Assembly (NCBI GenBank): GCA_963724365.1
Contig: CAVRUR010000003.1
Location: 62,001 to 126,000, forward strand
DNA length: 64,000 nucleotides
Direction of reading: 5' to 3'
Origin: JALORV01 sp963724365
GTDB taxonomy: Bacteria; Pseudomonadota; Gammaproteobacteria; Burkholderiales; Burkholderiaceae_F
The notes under the pieces are model-generated. The model ran no database searches. It was not told the origin of the DNA and worked only from the letters and a program-made list of their open reading frames with translations. The position numbers were made by a program, and so were the translations under genes. Of the stretch, positions 1-9,590 are shown piece by piece; positions within the stretch are counted from its first letter, which is position 1; each line of letters begins with the position of its first letter.

Positions 1-2505
1 GCTTCGTAACGAAAGGCGCGCTGGCTTGCTGCGAACAGCAGCGAGCCGACCTTGCCATAGGAACGCCTGCTGGGAGCGCTGCTGAAAGGCGCGGCTGTGG
101 CCTCCGCACCGCCTGCGGCGGGACGGAGCGCACCGTTACGCTCGATCAGCCTGCGGAAACCCCAGAAATGCATCGGGCACACGAACTGCTCGTCGTTCGA
201 GTTCTGACACGCAACCGGCGCATCGACCGTTCCCAACGCACGCTCACAGGCGCCGCGATCCAGACCTCCCAGCAGGTTCGGACACGGGTTCGCGTCCATC
301 GACGGCGGCGGGCCGTCGTAGACGTATTCGAGCGGCAGGAACTCCTTCGTGTACGGCACGAGGTGTATGCGCTCCCAATGATCGATTTCGTCACCGCAGT
401 TGTCGCGCAGGTGCCTGGCGAGTTCGCTGCCGGCCGCCGCGAGCGTTCGCAGGCTCGACGCAAGCACCGGCTGCTGCAGGACGGGCTTCGCGTAGTCCCA
501 GCTCCTCGCGGCGTTTTCCAGGCCCTTTTGTATCCGTCCAATGAGGCCCCTGGAGCGCGTCGAGCTGCACGGGGGTATCGCGGCCATCACGATGCACTTT
601 CAGGTGCAGCTTGCCGCCGACGTCGCTCAACTGGATCGCCACGTCGTACTCACGCCGCTCGTCGAGGTCGTCGTCGCGCGGATGGATCGGAGCTTCCGCT
701 ACAAGCTCAAGGCCCGCTCCGCCCGCCGCGGCAGCGCCGACGCCGACTGACAGCCGTGCCGTCTGCAGGATGCGGTTCTTGTGGATGATCGCTATGCGGC
801 CATCGACTTTCTTGCCGCGCTCGGGAAACACGGCAAAGAGCGCGAGAGTGCTATCCCCCGCCGGCGGCAGGATCATCGACGCGGCGGCAAGCCCGACGAT
901 CTTTGAGCGCTTCGCGGGTTCCGGCTCCACCGCCAGCTGCGCCAGGGGTCCGGCCATCAGCTGACCGACGCGCTCGCCGCCGTCGTGCATGTCGCCCGGG
1001 TGCAGCTGCAGCGCCGAACATTTTCTCGAGGACAGTGGCTTCGAGCGGAAACAATGTTCGCGCCCGACAGTTCCACCTGGACCGACACGGTCACGTCACC
1101 CGAGCTGAAATCGACCGCGCTTTCGTTGAACACCGCACCGGCTATGGGCACTTCGCTCGGACCGATGTGCACAGCGAGCAGATTCCACTGCCTCGCGGCG
1201 AGCGAGCGGGCGGCAATCTCCGGCTCGTCCGGGCGCCAGGCGTTCGCCTGCATCCAGCGCGGAGGACGCGCCTGGTCGATCTCGCTTTCCTGCGCCTTGA
1301 GATCGCGGGCCGTGTCGATGCCGTCCGCCGATTCCGAAGCGAACTTGCGGTCGCGCAATGCATCGGCCAGCCCGCGATGCGCGATGGGAGTCGGCCCGGG
1401 GCCGGGTGCCGATGGGATGGACCTGTCGCCGCCCGCCGCCCCACCAAACGTCGGCACGGAATCGTCACCAGACCCGATTGATCTCGTGAGCGTGAGCTCC
1501 TGCAGCGCCGGTGGTTCGAGCGCGGCGACGACGCGATCCTGCCTTTCGGCGATCGACAGGATGCGGCACGTGTCGAGCGACCCGGGGATTCCGTACACGA
1601 GCTGGTCGATGCTGAAGCGCCATTGGCCTGTGCCCCACACGGCGGCATGGATCGGCAGGTCATGCGACACCTCACGAAGCACGGCGGTGAACCAGTCGGA
1701 AAGTCGAAACGACGCGTCGGCTCCATTCACCCCAACCACGCCTGCGGCCCCGAGGCGGGCGCGCAGGGCCGCGTAGCGTTCGGCAAGCTGCCCGAGCCCA
1801 AGCGGTGATGCTTCAATGCAGGCAACGAAGCCGGCCCGGATGCGCGTGCGCGGCTGCTTCAGGATCGCGGCGGCGGCAGCGGATGACAGGATCAACAGGT
1901 CGCACGCGTCACGCGCATCGCCGACCGTGAAGCATTGCGACAGCTCCGCAACCCACGCCTCGCCCTGCTGCGCCTTGCGCAGCGTGGCCAGGATTGCCGC
2001 GCATTCCCTGCCCGCCGGAACACCGACACGAAGCGGCCAATGCCAGCGCGCACCGACAGCGCTCTTGAGGACCGTCCGCCAGGATCAGGGCCTGCAGGCC
2101 GACATCCCGGTGTTTCAACCATGCGCACAGGGCCTCGAAGTCAAACAGGTCGGCGCGATGTCGCCAGTCGGCCGTCAGTGCCAGCCGCGGCAGTTGCCGC
2201 GGATGCGCAATCCCGCTCCGATATTTCCGCCATGCCGCCGCGAGCGCCGCCGCGTCCGCGTGCTCGGTCTCGCGCCAGGAAGCGGCCGTCGTGGCCTTGT
2301 TCACGTTCTGCGCCTTGCGCCAGACCACCGTACGCTCGCCGAGTCGGAATTCCTCCTGCAGCGCGGCCACCAGTTCGGCGGGATCGGAACCGGGGCGATG
2401 CTGCTCGGACCCGGTCGCTTCGAGCACGCCGAGGGCGGCAAGCGCGCAGGCATAGTCACCGTCGCTCAGTCCCGAGCCCCAGTCACCGATGATGTTCTTC
2501 AGCAC
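1..2505 (-). CDS. Large CHAT-protease-like protein, partial and frameshifted
   Basis: The gene begins near 2505 (MLKNIIGDWGSGL) and runs off the left edge of the window, so at least about 830 residues are encoded. Reading must change frame near 2080, 1060 and 530; each frame is open until the next takes over, which suggests single-base errors. The last visible third carries LVPYTKEFLPLEYVYDG (about 300-370) and CPMHFWGFRRLIER (about 120-165), still open at base 1. I associate these two motifs, and the preceding beta-rich segment with GRIAIIHKNRILQTA, with proteins ending in a caspase-like CHAT domain. The catalytic His and Cys would lie beyond the window, so the assignment is tentative. It follows a patatin gene in the same direction with a gap of about 80 bases, so the two probably form an operon. 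Confidence 0.4.
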
Positions 2506-2583
2506 TCGTTGCCTCCCGCCTCGGCCATGCTGTCGCCCGAAGAAATCCGCGGCTTGCGCTGCGCTTCAGGCGTCCACGCCGGC

Positions 2584-3733
2584 CTAGACGCCCCGTGGAT
2601 ACGGGAACCGGGTCGCCGCCGGCAGGCTGGGATCGACCCAGCGTCGCAGCGCGATGTCGCAGATCGCATAGCCCCAGTTGATCAGTCGTTCCTGCATTTC
2701 GTCCGGCATGTCGGCCAGGCGTGTCGCCACCTGGGCCAGCTCGGCGGTGCGCTCCGGTGGGCACGGCAGCCCCGTCGTGGGGCCGTATTCGCTGACGTCG
2801 GAGCGGATGCTCCAGTACGAGCCCTTGCGCAGCCCTGCCCGATAGCTTCCGACGAGCTGACGCTTGCGCAATGCCCGAACCTGATTGTCGATCATGTTCA
2901 GCACGCGCATGGTGTGCGACGCCCAGTCGCCGCCGGGGTCCGGATCCGCGGCCATCGCGCCTCCGGCATCGCTGACCAGGATCGTTTCGTAGCGCTTCCA
3001 GGCCGTCTCGAGTCCCAGGTTGTCGTACACCCCGCCGTCCGACAGGTAGACCTCCGAGGTGTACGGCGGCACGTGATACGGCTCGCCACTGGCCGGACTG
3101 AACTGCGCCGGATCCAGCTCCAGTTTGGTCGGAGACAGGACCGGCGGAAACGCCGAGGAGGCCGCGACGGCCGTGGCGAGCGACACCGTCGGTGACTTGA
3201 CCTCGCCGACCTGGTAGTCGCGCATGTACGGCTTGGAGAATCGCCACAGCGATCCGGTCTGCACGTTGGTCGAGTTGATGACAAAGCGCGGCGGATCGTC
3301 CGGCAGATCCTGCAACGTGGCGTTGCCGTACAGGTGCTTGCGATAGGCGGCGGCCACCTTCTCGCTGATCGAGCCCGGCAGGAAGAAGCCCTTGAGGACG
3401 GAGCCGACGTCGATCGTCTCGTGTGCCAACGCACGGATCGGGTCGATGACCTCGGGGCCAAGCCGCTGGGCGATGCCACCGACGAACTGGAGGCGACTCC
3501 ACTTCAGCCCCAAAAGGCCCGCGGTGATGGAGCCGCCGGAAACACTCGAAATGCGACTGAGCCGCGACAAGATACCCAAGTTCGTTCAGGCGCCACAGCG
3601 AACCCAGATGGAAAATCATCGCGCGGTAGCCGCCGCCGGACAGGCACAGCGCCATGCCGACCTCGGGCTTGCCGTCCGACGACTCGCTGACAGGTGACAG
3701 CGCGTCGTGAACCTGCGCATCATTGATCGGCAT
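2584..3733 (-). CDS. Patatin-like phospholipase (frameshifted near codon 55)
   Basis: Predicted lipid acyl hydrolase. The N-terminal frame starts at ATG 3733 and carries the oxyanion-hole motif LSGGGYRAM near residue 33. The frame then shifts near 3575, where removing one T from GAACTTGGG restores NELGILSRLSRISSVSGGS. That places the nucleophile serine in the SVSGGS elbow, and the catalytic Asp lies in SDGGVYDNLGLE about 190 residues later. This is the complete Ser-Asp dyad of patatins, and the total length of about 380 residues is normal. No membrane segment is apparent. The gene lies directly upstream of the large CHAT-like gene. Patatins act as membrane-degrading effectors in several bacterial immune systems, but many are housekeeping lipases, so the role here is open. 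Confidence 0.85.
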
Positions 3734-4048
3734 CGCGAATCTCCGTTTGGATTGACGTCACTACGCACGGTCGAAAGAAGGCGCAATCAACAACAAGCCT
3801 CCGGCGCCAGCGTCTACCTTACGCCACGGGGCGCCGAACGCGGAACTGTCGTCGCGGAAGCGTCGCCGCTGCCGATCCCGGCATCTCTCTACACAGCGAT
3901 GAGAGCACTGCGTTGAACGAGGGTGTTGAAGGCGATCAAGCTTCGGCCCGGCATGCCGTCAAACTGCGGCGGCATGAAGTCCCACGTTCGCGTGACGGCT
4001 CGAGTCCGTACTGGATCGGGCTTCAAGCGCGAGTTCGTTGGGATGTGC
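3734..4048. other. Intergenic stretch without a recognisable gene
   Basis: About 315 bases between the patatin start and the tRNA. Open frames here are short and resemble no family I know. The promoter of the minus-strand patatin gene should lie in its left part, but I cannot pick out convincing -35 and -10 boxes. Confidence 0.5.
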
Positions 4049-4123
4049 TGGTGGGTGGTACAGGGTTCGAACCTGTGACCCCTGCCGTGTGAAGGCAGTG
4101 CTCTACCGCTGAGCTAACCACCC
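4049..4123 (-). tRNA. tRNA-Val (anticodon CAC)
   Basis: Read on the minus strand, the sequence folds as a complete cloverleaf. The acceptor stem GGGTGGT pairs with ACCACCC, the D arm contains AGCTCAGCGGTAGAGC, the anticodon stem CTGCC/GGCAG encloses the loop TTCACAC (anticodon CAC, valine), and the T arm contains GGTTCGAACC. The discriminator A and the CCA end are encoded (4049-4051). Confidence 0.96.
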
Positions 4124-4234
4124 GGGCGACTGCGATGGCGGCGCCGACAGCCGTCGACGCGGGCGCGAATTATTGCATATCGATGCGGCGTTTCTGCCGT
4201 CGCACTAGGATAGCGGCATGGACCGGAGCGAACA

Positions 4235-5761
4235 TTGAACCTCGCCTACACGCTGTTTCGTACCGCACGTCGATTGCCGCGCGCGATCGCCGTGATCGAG
4301 CGTGATCGCATCGAACTCGATTACCAGCACCTTGCGAGCCGCGTGCTCGCGCTGGCAGGCGGGTTGCAGTCGCTCGGCGTCGGCCCCGGCGATCGCGTCG
4401 GCATGCTGATGAAGAACTGCGCTCAGTACGTCGAACTGCTGTACGCATGCTGGACGATCGGCGCCTGCGCGATCCCGATCAACACCCGCCTGCATCCGCG
4501 CGAGACCGCGTTCATCCTCGACGATGCCGGCGCCCGCGTGTGCTTCGTTACCGACGATGCCGACTCGGCGACGATCGACTCGGCACGGTCCGCGGGAGCA
4601 ACGCGGTTCATTGACGTCGATGATGGCGATTACCGCAAGCTGCTGCGCACAGAGGCAGCGGCGCCACGGGAGGAGTCGCGCGCCACCGAAGCAGCGTGGC
4701 TGTTCTATACCAGTGGCACCACGGGCCGCCCCAAGGGTGTGCTCCTGACGCACCGGAACCTGCTGGCGATGACGCTCAACTATCTCGCCGATGTCGACCG
4801 CGCGACGGTCGGGGAGCACCTGCTGCACGCGGCACCGATGTCACACGGTTCGGGCCTGTACACGGTGCCGAACATCGCCGCGGGAGCAACGCAACTGATC
4901 CCCGCCGCACGCGGATTCGACGTCGACGAGATCCAGCAGATCCTCGCCTTCACTCCGCGGACGAAGTTCTTCGCCGCGCCGACGATGGTCATGCGGCTGG
5001 TCGACGCATATGCGGCCAAGGGCAAGGCTCCCGATCACCTCAAGGCCATCATCTACGGCGGCGGACCGATGTATGTGGCCGACAGCGTGCGCGCGCTCGA
5101 CGTACTGGGTCCCCGCCTGGTGCAGATCTACGGCCAGGGCGAGTCGCCCATGACAATCACGGTGCTGACGGCCGACGAGCACATGGACGATCACGACGGA
5201 CGTCGGCTCGAGCGCCTGGGCTCGGTGGGCCGTGCGCAGGTCGGCGTCGAAGTCACGGTGCTGGACGAGCGCGGCCGCGCAGTACCGAGCGGCTCCATCG
5301 GCGAAGTCTGCGTGCGCGGTGACACCGTGATGGCGGGTTACCTCGGCAATCCGCTGGCGACCGCTGAAGCAATGGCTGGCGGCTGGCTGCACACCGGTGA
5401 TCTCGGACGCATCGACGAGGCCGGCTACCTGACGCTGGTCGATCGCAGCAAGGATCTCATCATCTCCGGCGGCTCGAACATCTATCCGCGCGAAGTCGAA
5501 GAGGTGCTGCTGCTGCATCCAGCCGTGAAGGAAGTCGCGGTCATCGGCGAGCCCGATCCGAAATGGGGCGAGGCCGTCGTTGCGGTGCTGGTCCGCGAGA
5601 GCGGCCATGTTCCTGACGCCGGCGACCTCGATCTTTTCTGCCTCGAACACATCGCGCGCTTCAAGCGCCCGAAGCGCTATGTGTTCGTCGACGAATTGCC
5701 CAAGAACGCGACGGGCAAGGTGCTGAAGCGCGAGCTGCGGGAGAAAATCAGGCGGTTGTAG
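4235..5761 (+). CDS. Class I AMP-forming acyl-CoA synthetase
   Basis: A 508-residue acyl-adenylate/CoA ligase. It activates a carboxylic acid with ATP and transfers it to CoA. The phosphate-binding motif YTSGTTGRPKG lies near residue 155, the adenine-binding segment IYGQGES near 300, the hinge region GYLTLVDRSKDLIISGG near 400, and the C-terminal catalytic lysine in PKNATGKVLKRELR. The start is TTG 4235, placed 7 bases after GGAG; an upstream ATG at 4218 stops after seven codons. Its 3' end overlaps that of the convergent dnaQ gene by 14 bases. Substrate chain length cannot be read from the sequence; the family includes medium- and long-chain fatty acid and aromatic acid ligases. Confidence 0.9.
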   Translation: MNLAYTLFRTARRLPRAIAVIERDRIELDYQHLASRVLALAGGLQSLGVGPGDRVGMLMKNCAQYVELLYACWTIGACAIPINTRLHPRETAFILDDAGARVCFVTDDADSATIDSARSAGATRFIDVDDGDYRKLLRTEAAAPREESRATEAAWLFYTSGTTGRPKGVLLTHRNLLAMTLNYLADVDRATVGEHLLHAAPMSHGSGLYTVPNIAAGATQLIPAARGFDVDEIQQILAFTPRTKFFAAPTMVMRLVDAYAAKGKAPDHLKAIIYGGGPMYVADSVRALDVLGPRLVQIYGQGESPMTITVLTADEHMDDHDGRRLERLGSVGRAQVGVEVTVLDERGRAVPSGSIGEVCVRGDTVMAGYLGNPLATAEAMAGGWLHTGDLGRIDEAGYLTLVDRSKDLIISGGSNIYPREVEEVLLLHPAVKEVAVIGEPDPKWGEAVVAVLVRESGHVPDAGDLDLFCLEHIARFKRPKRYVFVDELPKNATGKVLKRELREKIRRL

Positions 5762-6461
5762 CCGTGGCGGCGGTACGCCACACGGGCACCGCCTTCGCTT
5801 CTTTCTCGATGCCGTCGAGCACCGCTTCGTGCGCGGCGATCTCCTCGGGTGCTGCCGCAAGGACGATGAGTTGACCGGCATCGATCGGTCCGATGTTGGC
5901 GAGCAGGTCATCGTCAGCCATCTCGTCGATCGTCAGGCTGTCCTGCCCGCGCGTCATCGCGAGATACACCTCGGCCAGCAACCCCGCGTCCAACAGCGCG
6001 CCGTGCAGCGTGCGGTGGGCGTTCGAGACCTGATAGCGCTCGCACAGCGCATCGAGCGAGTTGCGCTTGCCTGGATGCTGCTCGCGCGCCAGCAGTAGCG
6101 AGTCGGTGACTTTCAGGCAGTGCTGGGCGAACGGCGGCCGGCCCAGCCGTGCCAGTTCGGCGTCGAGAAACTCCCGATCGAACGCGGCGTTGTGGATCAC
6201 GACTTCCGCGTCCTTGACGAACTCGAGCAGGTCGTCGGCAATCTCGGCGAACTTCGGCTTGTCTTCCAGGAAGTGCCGCGTCAGCCCGTGCACCGCCAGT
6301 GCTCCCTCGTCGCTGTCGCGCTCCGGGTTGACGTAGTGATGGAAACGACGCTCGGTGATCCGCCGCGCCACGACCTCGATGGCACCGACCTCGATGATCC
6401 GATGACCTTCCTTGGCCTCGAGACCGGTGGTCTCGGTGTCGAGCACAACCAGGCGGGTCAT
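5748..6461 (-). CDS. dnaQ: DNA polymerase III epsilon subunit (3'-5' proofreading exonuclease)
   Basis: A 237-residue DEDDh exonuclease that proofreads within the replicative polymerase core. All three exonuclease motifs are present: DTETTG at residue 8, HNAAFDREFLD near 91, and HGALLDAGLLAEVY near 154, whose His and Asp complete the metal site. Length is typical of DnaQ, and the C-terminal tail should bind the alpha subunit. The start lies 4 bases after the stop of the RND pump gene on the same strand, so it may be co-transcribed with the pump. In E. coli dnaQ is the direct neighbour of rnhA; here the two are separated by the pump. Confidence 0.96.
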   Translation of the reverse strand: MTRLVVLDTETTGLEAKEGHRIIEVGAIEVVARRITERRFHHYVNPERDSDEGALAVHGLTRHFLEDKPKFAEIADDLLEFVKDAEVVIHNAAFDREFLDAELARLGRPPFAQHCLKVTDSLLLAREQHPGKRNSLDALCERYQVSNAHRTLHGALLDAGLLAEVYLAMTRGQDSLTIDEMADDDLLANIGPIDAGQLIVLAAAPEEIAAHEAVLDGIEKEAKAVPVWRTAATATTA

Positions 6462-6465
6462 GCCG

Positions 6466-9400
6466 CTACTCGGCCCCGGACGCGTGACGGGCGGGCTCGG
6501 GCGCCGGCTCGTCGGCGCGATGATGATGCGAGCCCATCCACTTGCCGAGCCACTGCTCCATCAGCGTATACATCGTCGGCACCACGTAAAGCGTCAGCAG
6601 CGTCCCGAACGCCAGTCCGCCGACGATCACCCAGCCGATCTGAATACGGCTCTCGGCGCCGGCACCGACGGACAGCGCCAGCGGCACCGCACCCAGCACC
6701 ATCGCGCCCGTCGTCATCAGAATCGGCCGCAGGCGAAGTTCGGCGGCATGCCTGACAGCCTCGAATAGGCTGTCGCCACGTTCCTGCAGCTGGTTGGCGA
6801 ATTCCACGATCAGGATGCCGTGCTTGGTGATCAGTCCAACCAGCGTGATGATCCCGATCTGGCTGTAGATGTTCCAGGTCCCGCCGGTCACCCACAGCGC
6901 AAACAGCGCCCCGGTCATCGACAGCGGCACCGACAGCATGATCACGAAGGGATCGGCGAAGCTTTCGAACTGCGCGGCCAGCACCAGGTAGATGAAGATC
7001 AGCGCCAGCACGAAGGTGAGGTAGATCGAGCCCTGCGAATCACGGAACTCGCGCGAGACGCCGTTGAGGTCGGTGAGCGCGCCCTGCGGCAGCACGCGCC
7101 TGGCAGTCTCGTCCATCATCTTCAGCGCGTCGCCGAGCGCATAGCCCGGCGCAATCTGCGCCGTGATCGTCACCGCGCGCAGGCGCTGGAAGTGATTCAG
7201 CGACTGCGGCGAGACGCCTTCAAGCACATCGACCACGTTGGCGAGCTGAACCATCGTGCCGTCGCGGCCGCGCACGTAGATGTCGCTGATGTCGTTCGGC
7301 CGGCTGCGGTCGCGCGGCGCCACCTGCACGATCACGTCGTACTGCTCGCCATCCTTCTTGAAGCGCGTGACCTGGCGGCCGCCGAGCATGGTCTGCAAAG
7401 TGCGGCCGACGGTCTCGACCGAGATGCCGAGGTCGCCGAGCTTGTCGCGGTTGACATCGACGCGCAGCTCCGGCGTGTTCAGGCGCAGATCCGACTGCGG
7501 GTTCTGAACGATGCCGGTCTTGCTGATCTCGGCGATGAATTCCTGCACGATGCGATCGAGCTCGGCATACGAGACCTGCGCCATGATCACGTACTCGACC
7601 GGCAGCGTACGGGGTGACTGTCCGAGCGATGGCGGATTGACCGCGAATCCGATCACGCCCGGCAACTGGGCGAACTTGGAGTTCAGTTCGCGCGCAATGT
7701 CCTGCTGCTTGCGCGTCCGCTCCTCCCAGGGCTTCAGCCGCAGGATCGCGTTGCCGAAGTCGACCGACGGGAAGCCGGCCACCGCGTTGTAGGCGGCCAT
7801 CTCCGGAATCGTGTCGTAGTAGCTCTCGACCGCGCGCAGCTGCTCGGAGGTGTAGTCGACGGTCGAGCCCGGCGGCGACTGCAGCCGCCCGAAGATGACG
7901 CCACGATCTTCCAGGGGCGCCAGTTCCGAGCGCAGCAGCGAGAAGAACAGCCCACCGAGGCCGGCGACGATCGCCCAGACGATCACGACGATCCAGCGGC
8001 GGTCCAGCACCCAGGCGAGCGAACGCGCGTACGCACTGGTCAGACCGTTGAGCCAGCCTTCGATCAGCGTGAAGATTCTGCCGTGATTGGACTCATGCTT
8101 GAGCAGCTTGCTGCACATCATCGGCGACAGCGTCAACGCGACGAAGCCGGACACCAGCACGGCGCCGGCCAGTGCCAGTGCAAATTCGATGAAGAGTCGT
8201 CCCGTGCGCCCGGTAGCAAAGGCCAGGGGCGCGTACACGGCGGTCAGCGTCAGCGTCATCGCGACGACAGCGAAACCGATTTCCTTGATGCCCTTGACCG
8301 CGGCGCTGACGCGATCCATGCCGTTCTCGATGTTTCGATAGATGTTTTCGAGCACGACGATGGCGTCGTCGACCACGAGACCGATCGCCAGCACCATGGC
8401 CAGCAGCGTCAGCGTGTTGATCGTGAAGCCGAACACGTACATCAGTGCAAAGGCACCCACCAGCGATACCGGAATCGTCACCAGCGGGATCAGCGTGGCG
8501 CGCAGGTTGCGCAGGAAGAAGAAGATCACCAGCACGACCAGAACCACGGCCTCGGCGATCGTCGTGAATACCGACTTGATCGAGCGTTCGATGAAGACGG
8601 ACGAGTCGTAGGCGATGCTGATCTTCATGCCGGCGGGCAACGTCTCGTTGATCTTGTCCACTTCGGCGCGCAGCGCCCGGGACAGTTCGAGCGGATTGCC
8701 CGTGGCCTGCTTGACCAGGCCCATGTTGATCGACGGTTCGCCCCGATAACGGGCGATGACGCGTTCTTCGGCAGGACCGACGCGGATATCAGCAACGTCA
8801 CGCAGCTTTACCGGATAGCCGCTCGACGTCGCAATGATCAGGTTTTCGAATTGCTCGCGCGTACTGACATCGGTCGACGCGACGATCGAGAACTCGCGCT
8901 TGGCCGATTCGATGCGACCGGACGGCAGTTCGATGTTCTGCCGCCGCAGCGCGTCCTCGACGTCGCCCGGTGTCAGGCGGTAGGCAGCGAGCCGGTCGCG
9001 GTCGACGTTGATGCGCATCGCCGTCTTGCGCTCGCCGAAGATCCAGACATCGGCCGCGCCCGGGAGCACCGACAGGCGCGGCTTGACGTAGCGGTTCAGA
9101 TAGTCCGATACGTCGAGCGGCGTACGGTTACCGGCCGTCACCGCCATCCAGATCACCGGGAACGAATCGGCTTCCACTTTCGAGATCACCGGCTCGTCGA
9201 CGTTATCCGGCAGGCGTGCCCGCACGCGGGCAACCTTGTCGCGCACGTCGGCCGCAGCAGAATCCGGATCGCGGGTGATGCGGAAGCGCACGTTGATGTT
9301 GCTGCGCTCGGCGCGGCTGAACGATGTCAGCAATTCGACGCCTTCGATGCCTGCCAGCGAGTCCTCGAGGACCTTGGTGATCTGCGATTCGATCACATCG

Positions 9401-9567
9401 GCCGACGCGCCGGGATAGCCGGTCGATACGCTCACCACCGGCTCGTCGATCTTGGGGTACTCGCGCACCGCCAGCCGCGAGTAGGAAATCAGGCCAATGA
9501 CGAGCACCAGCACCGACAGCACGGTCGACAGGACGGGGCGGCGTATGCACAGCTCGAACAGACTCAT
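6466..9567 (-). CDS. RND efflux pump inner-membrane permease (HAE-1 type)
   Basis: A 1033-residue proton-driven drug/hydrophobe exporter with the full length and fold of the AcrB/MexB class. It starts with FELCIRRPVLSTVLSVLVLVIGLISYSRL (first transmembrane helix) and the YPKIDEPVVSV segment. A large periplasmic porter loop follows. The proton-relay helix GLVVDDAIVVLENIYRNIENG, with its paired Asp residues, lies near residue 400. A second half repeats the topology and ends with an Arg/His-rich cytoplasmic tail. The membrane fusion partner lies 23 bases upstream, so the two form an operon. No outer-membrane factor is nearby, so the pump probably borrows a TolC-type channel encoded elsewhere. 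Confidence 0.95.
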   Translation of the reverse strand: MSLFELCIRRPVLSTVLSVLVLVIGLISYSRLAVREYPKIDEPVVSVSTGYPGASADVIESQITKVLEDSLAGIEGVELLTSFSRAERSNINVRFRITRDPDSAAADVRDKVARVRARLPDNVDEPVISKVEADSFPVIWMAVTAGNRTPLDVSDYLNRYVKPRLSVLPGAADVWIFGERKTAMRINVDRDRLAAYRLTPGDVEDALRRQNIELPSGRIESAKREFSIVASTDVSTREQFENLIIATSSGYPVKLRDVADIRVGPAEERVIARYRGEPSINMGLVKQATGNPLELSRALRAEVDKINETLPAGMKISIAYDSSVFIERSIKSVFTTIAEAVVLVVLVIFFFLRNLRATLIPLVTIPVSLVGAFALMYVFGFTINTLTLLAMVLAIGLVVDDAIVVLENIYRNIENGMDRVSAAVKGIKEIGFAVVAMTLTLTAVYAPLAFATGRTGRLFIEFALALAGAVLVSGFVALTLSPMMCSKLLKHESNHGRIFTLIEGWLNGLTSAYARSLAWVLDRRWIVVIVWAIVAGLGGLFFSLLRSELAPLEDRGVIFGRLQSPPGSTVDYTSEQLRAVESYYDTIPEMAAYNAVAGFPSVDFGNAILRLKPWEERTRKQQDIARELNSKFAQLPGVIGFAVNPPSLGQSPRTLPVEYVIMAQVSYAELDRIVQEFIAEISKTGIVQNPQSDLRLNTPELRVDVNRDKLGDLGISVETVGRTLQTMLGGRQVTRFKKDGEQYDVIVQVAPRDRSRPNDISDIYVRGRDGTMVQLANVVDVLEGVSPQSLNHFQRLRAVTITAQIAPGYALGDALKMMDETARRVLPQGALTDLNGVSREFRDSQGSIYLTFVLALIFIYLVLAAQFESFADPFVIMLSVPLSMTGALFALWVTGGTWNIYSQIGIITLVGLITKHGILIVEFANQLQERGDSLFEAVRHAAELRLRPILMTTGAMVLGAVPLALSVGAGAESRIQIGWVIVGGLAFGTLLTLYVVPTMYTLMEQWLGKWMGSHHHRADEPAPEPARHASGAE

Positions 9568-9590
9568 TGCATTCTCCCGTGGACAGCCAC

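Noticed and set aside
1816..3195. A 459-residue plus-strand frame opposite patatin and the CHAT-like gene
   Set aside because: Patatin motifs on the minus strand cover the same bases. The plus-strand product is Arg-rich without recognisable motifs.
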